Assembly (NCBI GenBank): GCA_021739635.1
Contig: JAIPBH010000005.1
Coordinates: forward strand, 124,001 to 188,000
Direction: 5' to 3'
Source: Flavobacteriaceae bacterium
GTDB lineage: Bacteria > Bacteroidota > Bacteroidia > Flavobacteriales > Flavobacteriaceae
DNA length: 64,000 bases
Positions 27,466 through 36,150 of this stretch are shown here, one piece after another. Made by a program: the position numbers and the translations under genes. Under the pieces are notes generated by a model. That model was not told the origin of the DNA, did not search any database, and saw only the letters and a list, made by a program, of their open reading frames with translations. Each line of letters opens with the position of its first letter. Positions within the stretch are counted from its first letter, which is position 1.

Positions 27466-28986
27466 ATGACTAGAAAAAAGATAGAAATAATGGATACAAC
27501 ACTGCGCGATGGTGAACAAACATCGGGCGTGTCATTTTCTGCTTCTGAAAAATTAACAATAGCTAAACTTTTACTTGAAGAATTAAAAGTTGACCGTATT
27601 GAAATAGCTTCAGCTAGAGTTTCTGAAGGTGAATTTCAAGCTGTTAAAAGTGTGACAGATTGGGCAAAAAAGAATGGTTATATTGATAGAGTTGAAGTCT
27701 TAACTTTTGTTGATAATGGGGTATCTATTAATTGGATGATTGAGGCTGGTGCAACAGTACAAAATCTTTTAACCAAAGGTTCATTAAATCATTTAACTCA
27801 TCAGCTTAAAAAGACTTCTAATCAGCATTTTAAAGAAATATCAGAAAGTATTTTATATGCTAAAAGCAAAGGTATTGAAACCAATGTTTATTTAGAAGAT
27901 TGGAGTAATGGCATGCGTAATTCTAAAGATTATGTTTATGAGTTTTTAGAGTTTTTATCTACGCAACCAGTCAAACGTATCATGCTTCCTGATACTTTAG
28001 GAGTTTTAACGCCATCAGAATCTTATGCATTTGTTTTAGAAATTAGAACTAAATATCCAGATTTACATTTTGATTTTCACGCACATAATGATTATGATTT
28101 AGGGGTTTCAAATGCCATTGAAGCTTTAAAAGCTGGTGCTGATGGTTTACACCTAACCATTAATGGAATGGGTGAACGTGCTGGTAATGCTCCTATGGCT
28201 AGTACAATAGCAGTAATAAATGATTTTATGCCTACGTTGAAAATAGGGGTCAATGAAAAAGTTTTATATACTGTAAGTAAATTGGTTGAAAACTTTTCTG
28301 GAGTTATGATTCCTGCTAACAAACCCATTATTGGCGCTAATGTTTTTACACAAACAGCTGGTATTCATGCTGATGGAGATAATAAAAAGAATTTATATTT
28401 CAGTGATTTATTACCAGAACGTTTTGGTAGAACAAGAAAGTATGCCTTAGGAAAAGCTTCAGGAAAAGCTAATATTCAAAAAAATTTACAAGAATTAGGA
28501 CTTCAGCTTAATGATGAAGATTTAAAAAAAGTAACTCAGCGTATCATAGAATTAGGCGATAAAAAGCAAGTGGTTACTAAAGAAGATTTGCCTTATATCA
28601 TTTCTGATGTGTTAGATAGAACTTATGAAGAAAAAGTAAAAGTAGAATCATATGTTTTAACGCATTCAAAAGGATTAAGACCTTCAACAACAGTTGCAAT
28701 TTCCATCAATGGTAAAACATTTGAAGAAAATTCACAAGGAGACGGACAATTTGATGCCTTTATGAACGCCATAAGAACGGTGTTTAGAAAGCTTAATCTA
28801 GAATTGCCTAGTTTGATTGATTATGCCGTTAGAATTCCTCCCGGAAGTCATTCTGATGCCTTATGTGAAACTATTATTACTTGGAAAAGTATTGAAAAGG
28901 AATTTAAAACACGTGGTTTAGATTCAGATCAAACGGTTTCTGCTATTAAAGCAACTGAAAAAATGCTCAACATTATTATTAATTAA
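27466..28986 (+). CDS. 2-isopropylmalate synthase / citramalate synthase family protein
   Basis: The 506-residue enzyme belongs to the acyl-CoA-dependent Claisen condensation family. It has the HMGL-like barrel with MDTTLRDGEQTSGVSFSASEK (R14, D15 region), the metal motif HAHNDYDLGVSNA (about 205-217), NGMGERAGNA, and a C-terminal regulatory domain (about 385-506). No other synthase is in the cluster, so it could be the LeuA of the pathway. However, Bacteroidota commonly carry a longer second enzyme between leuD and leuB that is annotated as a citramalate synthase, and length and position fit that type. The substrate (2-oxoisovalerate or pyruvate) cannot be settled from sequence alone. Confidence 0.85.
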   Translation: MTRKKIEIMDTTLRDGEQTSGVSFSASEKLTIAKLLLEELKVDRIEIASARVSEGEFQAVKSVTDWAKKNGYIDRVEVLTFVDNGVSINWMIEAGATVQNLLTKGSLNHLTHQLKKTSNQHFKEISESILYAKSKGIETNVYLEDWSNGMRNSKDYVYEFLEFLSTQPVKRIMLPDTLGVLTPSESYAFVLEIRTKYPDLHFDFHAHNDYDLGVSNAIEALKAGADGLHLTINGMGERAGNAPMASTIAVINDFMPTLKIGVNEKVLYTVSKLVENFSGVMIPANKPIIGANVFTQTAGIHADGDNKKNLYFSDLLPERFGRTRKYALGKASGKANIQKNLQELGLQLNDEDLKKVTQRIIELGDKKQVVTKEDLPYIISDVLDRTYEEKVKVESYVLTHSKGLRPSTTVAISINGKTFEENSQGDGQFDAFMNAIRTVFRKLNLELPSLIDYAVRIPPGSHSDALCETIITWKSIEKEFKTRGLDSDQTVSAIKATEKMLNIIIN

Positions 28987-29002
28987 GAATACAAAATTAA
29001 AT

Positions 29003-29060
29003 ATATGTAATCGCATCATTTGGAAACGTAAATACCAATTAAGATATATCGATTACATAT
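29003..29060. repeat. Perfect inverted repeat in the gap before leuB
   Basis: ATATGTAATCG (29003-29013) and CGATTACATAT (29050-29060) are exact complements, with a 36-base spacer that itself has a shorter TTGG/CCAA pairing. No T-run follows. The dyad ends 29 bases before the leuB ATG and could be an RNA processing or protein-binding site. Confidence 0.6.
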
Positions 29061-29089
29061 GACAATTAAAAAACAATAAATATTCACAT

Positions 29090-30148
29090 ATGAAATTAAA
29101 TATAGCGCTATTAGCAGGTGATGGTATTGGGCCAGAAGTTATTGATCAAGCGGTAAAAGTAAGCAATGCAATTGCTAAAAAATTTGGACATGACATTACA
29201 TGGACACCAGCTTTAACAGGAGCAGCTGCTATTGATGCTGCTGGAGAACCTTACCCAGATGAAACTCATGACATTTGTATGAAAGCTGATGCTGTTTTAT
29301 TTGGAGCTATTGGACATCCTAAATATGATAATGACCCAAGCGCTAAAGTAAGACCAGAACAAGGTCTTTTAAAAATGCGTAAGAAATTGGGCCTATTCGC
29401 TAACGTTCGTCCAACATTTACATTTCCTTCATTAATTGATAATTCTCCTTTAAAAAGAGAGCGTATTGAAGGAACCGATTTAGTATTTTTAAGAGAACTA
29501 ACAGGTGGTATTTATTTTGGTGAAAAGGGCAGAAGAGATGATGGAGAAACTGCTTACGATAATTGTATTTACACAAGAGAAGAAGTGAAAAGACTGGCTA
29601 AAAAAGGTTTTGAACTCGCTATGACACGTTCTAAAAAATTATGTTGTGTTGATAAAGCCAATGTATTAGAAACGTCTCGTTTATGGAGAGAAACTGTACA
29701 AGCTATGGAAAAAGACTATCCAGAAGTAAAAGTTAGCTATGAGTTTGTTGATGCTGTAGCGATGCGTTTGGTGCAGTGGCCAAATAGCTATGATGTATTA
29801 ATTACAGAAAACTTATTTGGAGATATTTTAACAGATGAAGCGTCTGTAATTTCTGGTTCTATGGGACTCATGCCTTCAGCATCTGTTGGTGAGCATACCT
29901 CTCTTTATGAACCAATTCATGGATCATATCCACAGGCAACAGGTCTTGATATTGCAAATCCCTTAGCAACGGTATTATCTGCTGCTATGATGTTTGAAGA
30001 TGCCTTTGGATTAAACGAGGAAGCTAAAGCTATTCGTGCAGTAGTTGATAAATCTCTTGCTGAAGGGATTGTTACCGAAGATTTATCAGGAAAAAATAAA
30101 GCCTATAAAACAAGTGAAGTTGGTGATTGGTTAGCAAGTAATATTTAA
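29090..30148 (+). CDS. leuB: 3-isopropylmalate dehydrogenase LeuB
   Basis: LeuB oxidatively decarboxylates 3-isopropylmalate with NAD to 4-methyl-2-oxopentanoate (and methylmalate to 2-oxobutyrate). The 352-residue product begins MKLNIALLAGDGIGPEVIDQAVK. It shows GAIGHPKYD, PEQGLLKMRKKLGLFANVRP with the substrate arginines, ELTGGIYFG, the catalytic lysine in CVDKANVLETSRLWR, and NLFGDILTDEASVISGSMGLMPSAS followed by the NAD motif EPIHGSYPQATG. It ends the operon before a strong terminator. Confidence 0.96.
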   Translation: MKLNIALLAGDGIGPEVIDQAVKVSNAIAKKFGHDITWTPALTGAAAIDAAGEPYPDETHDICMKADAVLFGAIGHPKYDNDPSAKVRPEQGLLKMRKKLGLFANVRPTFTFPSLIDNSPLKRERIEGTDLVFLRELTGGIYFGEKGRRDDGETAYDNCIYTREEVKRLAKKGFELAMTRSKKLCCVDKANVLETSRLWRETVQAMEKDYPEVKVSYEFVDAVAMRLVQWPNSYDVLITENLFGDILTDEASVISGSMGLMPSASVGEHTSLYEPIHGSYPQATGLDIANPLATVLSAAMMFEDAFGLNEEAKAIRAVVDKSLAEGIVTEDLSGKNKAYKTSEVGDWLASNI

Positions 30149-30167
30149 TCAACAGATACAAATTATT

Positions 30168-30202
30168 AAAAAGTGGGTTTCAATTGAATCCCACTTTTTT
30201 TT
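30168..30202. terminator. Terminator after leuB, shared with the convergent mscS-like gene
   Basis: AAAAAGTGGG (30168-30177) and CCCACTTTTT (30190-30199) form a 10-bp stem, with the self-complementary TTCAATTGAA in the loop. T-runs follow on both strands, and the stop codon of the minus-strand gene directly abuts it. Confidence 0.85.
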
Positions 30203-31448
30203 ATGAGGTTACAAAACTAGAATTTGTAGGAAGTTCAAATAGTTCTAAATCAAAATACGGAACAGCAGCAATTAAATGATCAAATATGTCTGCCATGATA
30301 TATTCATAATTTTCCCAACGCTTGTCTGAGCTAAAAGCATATATTTCTAACGGAATACCTTGAGTTGTAGGCGCTAGTTGTCGAACCATAATCATCATGC
30401 CTTTATTAATAGCAGCATGTTGTTCTAAATAAGTTTGAGCATACTTTCTAAAAACGCCAATATTGGTTAGATTTCTACCATTTAAAAGCCATTCTTTATC
30501 AATATTATTATTTAGATTATAAGTATCAATATCACTTTGACGTTTATCTAAATAAGAAGATATTATTTGAATATTTTTTAACTTAATGACTTCATTTTTA
30601 GATAAATACTTAATGCTATTTAATTTAATACTTAATAAACGCTTAATACGTCTTCCATCAGAATTTACCATACCTCGCCAATTCTTAAACGAGTCTGAAA
30701 TCAAGGCATAAGTAGGAATGGTTGTAATGGTTTTATCAAAATTTTGAACCTTAACCGTAGCCAAATTGATTTCAATAACATCACCATCAGCACCATATTT
30801 ATCAAAGGTAATCCAATCACCAATATGAACCATATCATTAATAGATACTTGGATACTTGCAACAAAACCTAAAATGGTGTCTTTAAAAATTAATATGATT
30901 ACAGCAGATGCAGCACCAAGACCAGTTATAAAATGTATAAAAGCAATACCTGTTATAATTGCTATTGCTGAAAAAATACCAATAACCCATGCAAAAATCA
31001 TAAAAACCTGAATATAACTATCAATAGGTTTGTCTTTTAATCGTGGTAATGTTTTTAGATAATCTTTAACTGTATTCAAAATACTTCTTACAATCCAAAG
31101 TGTTAAAAGAATAGAAAATACTTGAAGCGTTTTTTCAACAACACCTTCGTAATAACTAAAATCTGTTAATACAATGGGAATAAACTCCAGCATAAGAAGT
31201 AGTGGTAAGATATGCGCTATGTTTCTAGGTACTTTATTTTTTACTAATAAATCATCAAAATTTGTTTTAGATTTTGAAGCAAATCTTGAAAAAATCTGTA
31301 TTAATATTTTTCTAATAATAAAGTCGAAAACAAGTACTAATAAAAACAAAACAATAGCCAAAGTAATCATATTAAGATACTTGGATGTTATTTCTGAGAA
31401 TCCTACAGAAATTAAGTAATCATAAAATAAATGCTTTAAAGTGTCCAT
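30201..31448 (-). CDS. MscS/YbdG-type mechanosensitive channel
   Basis: The 415-residue protein has several N-terminal membrane helices (about 24-46, 77-95, 107-124, 148-168 and 171-200) and then the MscS core: the pore helix region GLGAASAVIILIFKDTILGFVASIQV followed by the beta domain IGDWITFDKYGADGDVIEINLATVKVQNFDKTITTIPTYALI. Its length equals that of E. coli YbdG, a member of the family with low conductance. It likely releases solutes on hypo-osmotic shock across the inner membrane. It is linked to the DUF3817 gene by one base. Confidence 0.9.
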   Translation of the reverse strand: MDTLKHLFYDYLISVGFSEITSKYLNMITLAIVLFLLVLVFDFIIRKILIQIFSRFASKSKTNFDDLLVKNKVPRNIAHILPLLLMLEFIPIVLTDFSYYEGVVEKTLQVFSILLTLWIVRSILNTVKDYLKTLPRLKDKPIDSYIQVFMIFAWVIGIFSAIAIITGIAFIHFITGLGAASAVIILIFKDTILGFVASIQVSINDMVHIGDWITFDKYGADGDVIEINLATVKVQNFDKTITTIPTYALISDSFKNWRGMVNSDGRRIKRLLSIKLNSIKYLSKNEVIKLKNIQIISSYLDKRQSDIDTYNLNNNIDKEWLLNGRNLTNIGVFRKYAQTYLEQHAAINKGMMIMVRQLAPTTQGIPLEIYAFSSDKRWENYEYIMADIFDHLIAAVPYFDLELFELPTNSSFVTS

Positions 31449-31449
31449 G

Positions 31450-31740
31450 TTACTTGATGGTATTTAAATACTTTCTATCTACATAAAAGGTTCCGAAAGG
31501 AATGATAGACGCTAATAATACAACATAGAATGTTTTTTTTGTCCAATTAACTTCTAATTTATACATAAAAGCTAGAATAATATAGGTTATAAATAACAGT
31601 CCATGGGGCATTCCTAATAATTTTACAAACTTAGGTTCTTCCAAAATATACTTAATAGGAGTAGCAATAAATAACAATAAAATATAAGAAACACCTTCTA
31701 AAAAGGCTATCCATCTAAAAACATTTAAAAAAGTAAACAT
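31450..31740 (-). CDS. DUF3817 membrane protein
   Basis: The 96-residue product has three hydrophobic helices (about 10-27, 42-61 and 70-86). The pattern FRWIAFLEGVSYILLLFIATPIKY followed by MPHGLLFITYI is the mark of the DUF3817 family, an integral membrane domain of unknown function seen across bacteria. It lies one base upstream of the MscS-like gene on the same strand and is probably cotranscribed. Confidence 0.88.
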   Translation of the reverse strand: MFTFLNVFRWIAFLEGVSYILLLFIATPIKYILEEPKFVKLLGMPHGLLFITYIILAFMYKLEVNWTKKTFYVVLLASIIPFGTFYVDRKYLNTIK

Positions 31741-31775
31741 ATGTTTAAGTTATAGTGAAAAATTAATATTTAAAT

Positions 31776-32393
31776 TTAAAAGACGTGAAAAATAACAAGT
31801 CCGTAAATAAGAAATCTCACTAATCTTAGCGAACCAAATAGCATGACACTTTTAAAAGGAAATTCAATGATACCAGCAGCCATGCAAGAAACAGAAAAGG
31901 GTAGGGGCAATAAAGCACCAACCACAATTAAAAAACCGCCCCATTTTTTGGAGTTTTTAAGTTGTTTTTTCATTTTTATCTCTAGATAGTTATGAACTCT
32001 AGGAATTTTTGTAATGCCAATTCCAATCCAGTAAGAACAAAGTCCACCTAAATAAGATAAAAGAGCTAAAATACTCAGATATAGCCAAGGCAAATCTAAT
32101 TTACCAGTCCATGCAATAAATATTTCTGGCGGAACCAATCCTAAAAAGATTTCTGAAATAAAGAAAAACGTTAAAACTCCATTAACAGGAAGTATTTCGG
32201 TAAGATGAATTAAAAATTCATTAATATTAAAAAACTTATTTAAAACAAAAACGGCAACTATAATAACTAAAATATATGGCAACGCTTTTTTTATAGCTTG
32301 ACCAACAAACGTATAAAATCCCGTGTAGAGATAATACTGGTGAAGCAAATGCAACCTAGATTTTTCTGTTTTTAATTTAGGCTTATTTTTCAT
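31776..32393 (-). CDS. VTT/DedA-like inner-membrane protein
   Basis: The 205-residue product has about five hydrophobic segments (from about residue 36 on). The region SEIFLGLVPPEIFIAWTGKL resembles the E-x-x-x-P-P/E re-entrant segment of VTT (DedA/SNARE-associated) proteins, and GGFLIVVGALLPLPFSVSCMAAGIIEFPF matches the second family segment with its glycine-proline turn. Known members move lipids such as undecaprenyl phosphate or phosphatidylethanolamine across the membrane; the substrate here is unknown. It heads the minus-strand triad that ends with the MscS-like gene. Confidence 0.75.
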   Translation of the reverse strand: MKNKPKLKTEKSRLHLLHQYYLYTGFYTFVGQAIKKALPYILVIIVAVFVLNKFFNINEFLIHLTEILPVNGVLTFFFISEIFLGLVPPEIFIAWTGKLDLPWLYLSILALLSYLGGLCSYWIGIGITKIPRVHNYLEIKMKKQLKNSKKWGGFLIVVGALLPLPFSVSCMAAGIIEFPFKSVMLFGSLRLVRFLIYGLVIFHVF

Positions 32394-32419
32394 TGCAAAT
32401 TTATTGTTTTTAAAGGGTG

Positions 32420-32427
32420 CAAATATA
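32420..32427 (-). promoter_or_regulatory. -7 promoter box for the VTT/DUF3817/MscS unit
   Basis: The minus strand reads TATATTTG, matching TAnnTTTG, 27 bases before the ATG at 32393. No strong -33 element. The rest of the gap up to 32614 is AT-rich and shows no other signal. Confidence 0.45.
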
Positions 32428-32614
32428 GGTTTTATAAGCCTATCTATACCGTTATTAAAAAATTTTATAAAAACTTTAATATGGATTTAACAATTAAAAG
32501 ATTTTACAACTGCTAATTATTTACATATTTTTTTGAATTTTTTAACTGACTTTAGTCATTTTTTTATTAATTTAATGGACTTAGCTTTATTTTCATAACA
32601 ATTAATCCTATGAC

Positions 32615-34735
32615 ATGAAAATATTTGACGAAAAGCACATTAAAAACATTGTTTTAGTTGGAGCTCATAACAGTGGAAAAACAACCCTTTCTGAAACCAT
32701 GTTGTTTGAAGCAGGACTTATTAATAGACGAGGAACTATAGAAGACCGCAATACAGTTTCAGACTATCATAGTGTAGAACAAGAACGAGGAGCCTCTATT
32801 TATGCTACACCCATGCATACCGAATGGCGCAATTACAAAATAAATATTATTGATACACCAGGTTTAGACGATTTTATTGGTGAAATTATTTCATCTATTC
32901 GCGTTGGAGACACGGTTGTTACCGTGATAAACGGAAGACATGGTATTGAGGTTGGTACTGAAATTATCTGGAACTACATAGATAAATATAACAGACCAAC
33001 CTTATTTGTTATCAATCAAATAGATCATCCAGACCTTAAATTTGACGAAAGTTTTAATAGCATTAAATCGTTGGTTGGAAATCATGCCGTGAAAATGCAG
33101 TATCCTTTAAAAGTTGATGGTGCACAATGCATTATTGATGTTTTAAAAATGAAAATGTACAAGTTTGGTAAAGATGGCGGAAAGCCAGAGAAATTAGATA
33201 TTCCTAATAACCATAAGGCTTTAGCTGATGAACTTCACAATGAATTGATTGAAAAAGCGGCAGAAAATGACGAAGCTCTATTAGAATTATTTTTTGAAAA
33301 AGGAACTCTTAATGAAGATGAAATGCGTCGAGGCATAAAGGCTGGTATGTTAAATCATGAACTGTTTCCTGTATTTTGCGTGTCTGCTTTAAACGATATG
33401 GGAACTGGACGCCTTATGGGTTTTATAGATAATGTTGCTCCTGCAGCTTCAGAACTAAAAGAGGAGCAAAGCGTAGAAGGAGACCTTATCAATCGAGAAG
33501 TAGGCGCACCAACATCGCTGTTTGTATTTAAAACCATTCAACAACCCAATTTGGGTCAAATTACCTTTTTTAAAGTAAAATCGGGGGAAGTTAATGTAAA
33601 TGATAAATTAGTAAACTCTAAAAACAATGAAACCGAAATTATAAATCAGCTGTTTATAATGGATGGAAAAGAACGTCAACCTGTCACTAAATTAACCGTT
33701 GGAGATATAGGCGCTACGCTAAAACTCAAATACACCGACACCAACGATACTTTAAGAGCACCAAAAAGTAACATCACCATTAAACCCATAAAATTTCCTG
33801 AACCCAGAATTAAAAAAAGAATTAGTGCTGTAGGAAAACAAGATGATGAAAAATTAATCGATGCGCTTAAAAAAATTCACAGTCAAGATCCTACCGTTAT
33901 TTTGGAGTTTTCTCAAGAATCTAAACAACAATTATTAGGTTGCCAAGGCGAATTGCATTTAGCTACTATTGATTGGACCTTAAAAAATGTATATGGACTC
34001 CAGGCAAAGTTTGATAAACCAAAAATAACTTACAGAGAAACCATACAGCGTTCATCAACAGCTAGTTACAAACACAAAAAACAATCTGGCGGATCTGGGC
34101 AGTTTGGAGAAGTGCATATGAAAATTGAGCCTTGGAATGAAGGCATGCCAGAACCAGAAGGCTTTAGTTTAAGAGGAAAAGAAGAAGTAGCGTTGCCTTG
34201 GGGCGGAAAATTAATATTTTATAACTGCATAGTTGGAGGCGTTATAGATCAACGTTATTTACCATCGGTTATGAAAGGCGTTTTAGAAGTCATGGAAGAC
34301 GGACCACTCACAGGATCATACATAAGAGACGTTAGGGTGATGGTTTTTGATGGCAAAATGCACTCGGTGGACTCCAATGATATTTCCTTTAAAATTGCCG
34401 GCGCACATGCTTTTAAAGAAGCTTTTTTAAATGCCAACCCAAAATTATTAGAACCAACCAACGAGCTTGTTGTAAAAGTACCCGAAGATATGGTTGGTAA
34501 TGTTATGACCGATTTGCAGTCAAGGCGATCCATTATTCAAGGCATAGAAAGTAACGATAATTATCAAATATTAAAAGCTATTACACCAGCAGCCGAATTG
34601 TATGGCTATTCAACAGATTTAAGATCATTAACACAAGGTAGGGCAACCTTTAGTACCACATTTTCATCGTATCAACCTGTGCCACCAAATGTTCAAAATG
34701 ACCTAGTGAAAGAAGTAGAACAACAAGAAGTATAA
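32615..34735 (+). CDS. EF-G paralogue (EF-G2 type) lacking the catalytic switch II histidine
   Basis: The 706-residue product has the five-domain build of elongation factor G: a GTPase domain (1-~280), domain II (~290-390), III (~395-470), IV (~475-600, HKKQSGGSGQFGEVHMKIEPW) and V (~605-690). Its GTPase motifs deviate: the P-loop is GAHNSGKTT (16-24), switch I reads ERGASIYA with S61 where EF-G has threonine, switch II is DTPGLDDF (80-87) with L84 in place of the catalytic histidine of DTPGHVDF, and the guanine motif is NQID (134-137). Bacteroides EF-G2, a paralogue reported to lack GTPase activity, is the closest known concept. It is not the main EF-G. Confidence 0.88.
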   Translation: MKIFDEKHIKNIVLVGAHNSGKTTLSETMLFEAGLINRRGTIEDRNTVSDYHSVEQERGASIYATPMHTEWRNYKINIIDTPGLDDFIGEIISSIRVGDTVVTVINGRHGIEVGTEIIWNYIDKYNRPTLFVINQIDHPDLKFDESFNSIKSLVGNHAVKMQYPLKVDGAQCIIDVLKMKMYKFGKDGGKPEKLDIPNNHKALADELHNELIEKAAENDEALLELFFEKGTLNEDEMRRGIKAGMLNHELFPVFCVSALNDMGTGRLMGFIDNVAPAASELKEEQSVEGDLINREVGAPTSLFVFKTIQQPNLGQITFFKVKSGEVNVNDKLVNSKNNETEIINQLFIMDGKERQPVTKLTVGDIGATLKLKYTDTNDTLRAPKSNITIKPIKFPEPRIKKRISAVGKQDDEKLIDALKKIHSQDPTVILEFSQESKQQLLGCQGELHLATIDWTLKNVYGLQAKFDKPKITYRETIQRSSTASYKHKKQSGGSGQFGEVHMKIEPWNEGMPEPEGFSLRGKEEVALPWGGKLIFYNCIVGGVIDQRYLPSVMKGVLEVMEDGPLTGSYIRDVRVMVFDGKMHSVDSNDISFKIAGAHAFKEAFLNANPKLLEPTNELVVKVPEDMVGNVMTDLQSRRSIIQGIESNDNYQILKAITPAAELYGYSTDLRSLTQGRATFSTTFSSYQPVPPNVQNDLVKEVEQQEV

Positions 34736-34752
34736 TCTATAAAACAACACAT

Positions 34753-35133
34753 ATGCAAACTAAAGTGCTATATTTAAGTGATTTAAAATTCAATTTAGAG
34801 ACTTGGAAAAGAGAGTTGCGTTTTCATTTTAACGAAATGGACACGTTTGAAGAAAAGTTAGAAGAAATAGCTAGCAGAGAATTTGGACAAAAAGCCATGA
34901 AACCTTTGGAAAATTTCCAGAATAGAATCATGTTAGAAAAAGATGCTATTAAAAAACTTTTACATAGAATTCGAAATAAAATGATTGTGATTAACCGAGT
35001 TAATTATGAAGAAAGTATTGATGGCCGATTGCAAAACGAACAACATACATTGCGAGAAGACATGAAAGACTATATTAAAATGCATTACGACTTTAAAGAA
35101 GAGATGATGGATTATTTTTTAGAATATCTTTAG
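34753..35133 (+). CDS. Small helical protein downstream of the EF-G paralogue
   Basis: The 126-residue product has no signal peptide and no membrane segment. It is highly charged and predicted to be nearly all alpha-helical (DTFEEKLEEIASREFGQKAMKPLENFQNRIMLEKDAIKKLLHRIRNKM, then REDMKDYIKMHYDFKEEMMDYFLEYL), so coiled-coil pairing is plausible. It begins 17 bases after the EF-G paralogue and is followed by a terminator, so the two form a two-gene unit. No family was recognised; an action with the EF-G paralogue on ribosomes or in starvation is only a guess from position. Confidence 0.75.
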   Translation: MQTKVLYLSDLKFNLETWKRELRFHFNEMDTFEEKLEEIASREFGQKAMKPLENFQNRIMLEKDAIKKLLHRIRNKMIVINRVNYEESIDGRLQNEQHTLREDMKDYIKMHYDFKEEMMDYFLEYL

Positions 35134-35153
35134 GATTCCTGTTTATGTAACCT

Positions 35154-35186
35154 AAACCATATACTGTTGTAGTGTATGGTTTTTTT
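35154..35186 (+). terminator. Terminator after the EF-G paralogue unit
   Basis: AAACCATATACT (35154-35165) pairs with AGTGTATGGTTT (35171-35182), with one G-U, around a 5-nt loop and is followed by T bases to 35186. Confidence 0.85.
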
Positions 35187-35218
35187 ATGCGTTATTCTAA
35201 AAGATTGAGTAGCCTTTA

Positions 35219-35250
<32 letters not shown>

Positions 35251-35300
35251 TACATTTAATAATGATTATATAGTTTTACATCTTTGAAATTTGATTTATA

Positions 35301-35330
35301 AAAAAATCCCACTTAAAATGGGATTTTTTT
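35301..35330. terminator. Terminator hairpin at the 3' side of the intradiol-like gene
   Basis: AAAAAATCCCA (35301-35311) and TGGGATTTTTT (35319-35329) form an 11-bp stem. Read on the minus strand it ends in a T-run just after the gene at 35350, and it can also stop plus-strand transcripts. Confidence 0.8.
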
Positions 35331-35349
35331 ATTAGTATTTTTAGAAATA

Positions 35350-35970
35350 TTACTCAATAGTTGAGTTACTTTTTTCTAAAATAATATCTTTTGTAGCTAC
35401 AAACATAGTACCTTCCTTTTCAAGTCTAAGCATACTTTCTACAGCTTTTGCACGACAAGCAAGTGTTAAATCTGGTATTAATGGGTCATCATTAAAAAAG
35501 AATGAAGCCAATTCGTATTCTGGTTTTCCAGGTTCTTTAATAACTCTGTGTATTTGCTTTAACTCTTTGCTTCGTATATATTTACCTGGCATAAAGGTGT
35601 AAATAGTGTATTGACCATCGGCATTTGTTTTTACCCAACCTCTGTGATAGATGTAGCGTTTATGTAAATCGTCTCTTTTTAATTCGTAATTACCATTTTC
35701 ATCTGGTTGAAATACATACAGTATAACATCGCTTGCAGGTGTTTTTCCATCACTTTGATAAATGGTTCCGGTAATTTTTAATTTTTCAGATTTTGTATCA
35801 AAATCAGGAATGGTATCTGTATTACTTAATTGCAATTCTGAATAATCATAAATTGGACTGCGTTTTTTATAACTAACATTATCTAAAACAGAAGCATAGT
35901 CTTGAGCAAAAAGTGACTGACTTGATGCTATAAAACAGAAAAGACATAAAATAGTAAGTAGGTTTTTCAT
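35350..35970 (-). CDS. Secreted intradiol-dioxygenase-like protein, iron site altered
   Basis: The 206-residue product has a Sec signal peptide (about 1-23, cut near FAQ|DY). The rest resembles the C-terminal domain of intradiol ring-cleavage dioxygenases: VILYVFQPDENGNYE, then HRGWVKTNADGQYTIYTFMPGKY with Y131 as one likely iron ligand. The ligand pair HIH of true enzymes reads Q139-I-H141 here, so one histidine is lost. It may bind a metal or substrate without being a normal dioxygenase. Similar secreted proteins occur near sugar genes in Bacteroidota. A -7 box (TAGTTTTG on the minus strand, 35995-36002) lies upstream. Confidence 0.75.
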   Translation of the reverse strand: MKNLLTILCLFCFIASSQSLFAQDYASVLDNVSYKKRSPIYDYSELQLSNTDTIPDFDTKSEKLKITGTIYQSDGKTPASDVILYVFQPDENGNYELKRDDLHKRYIYHRGWVKTNADGQYTIYTFMPGKYIRSKELKQIHRVIKEPGKPEYELASFFFNDDPLIPDLTLACRAKAVESMLRLEKEGTMFVATKDIILEKSNSTIE

Positions 35971-35994
35971 TTGGGATTTGTTTTATAATGATTT

Positions 35995-36002
35995 CAAAAC
36001 TA
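35995..36002 (-). promoter_or_regulatory. -7 promoter box for the intradiol-like gene
   Basis: The minus strand reads TAGTTTTG, matching TAnnTTTG, 25 bases before the start codon at 35970. The remaining 36003-36150 gap has no gene. Confidence 0.4.
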
Positions 36003-36150
36003 ATAGATTAAGTTTATTTATAAATAAAAATCTTATAAACGTTCAAATTACACGATGAATGGCTTGAAATTTATATAAAAAATAAATTTTCCAGATGAAA
36101 TGAAGATTGATTATGGATTAAAATAGCGAAATTGGAGGATAATTATTATT

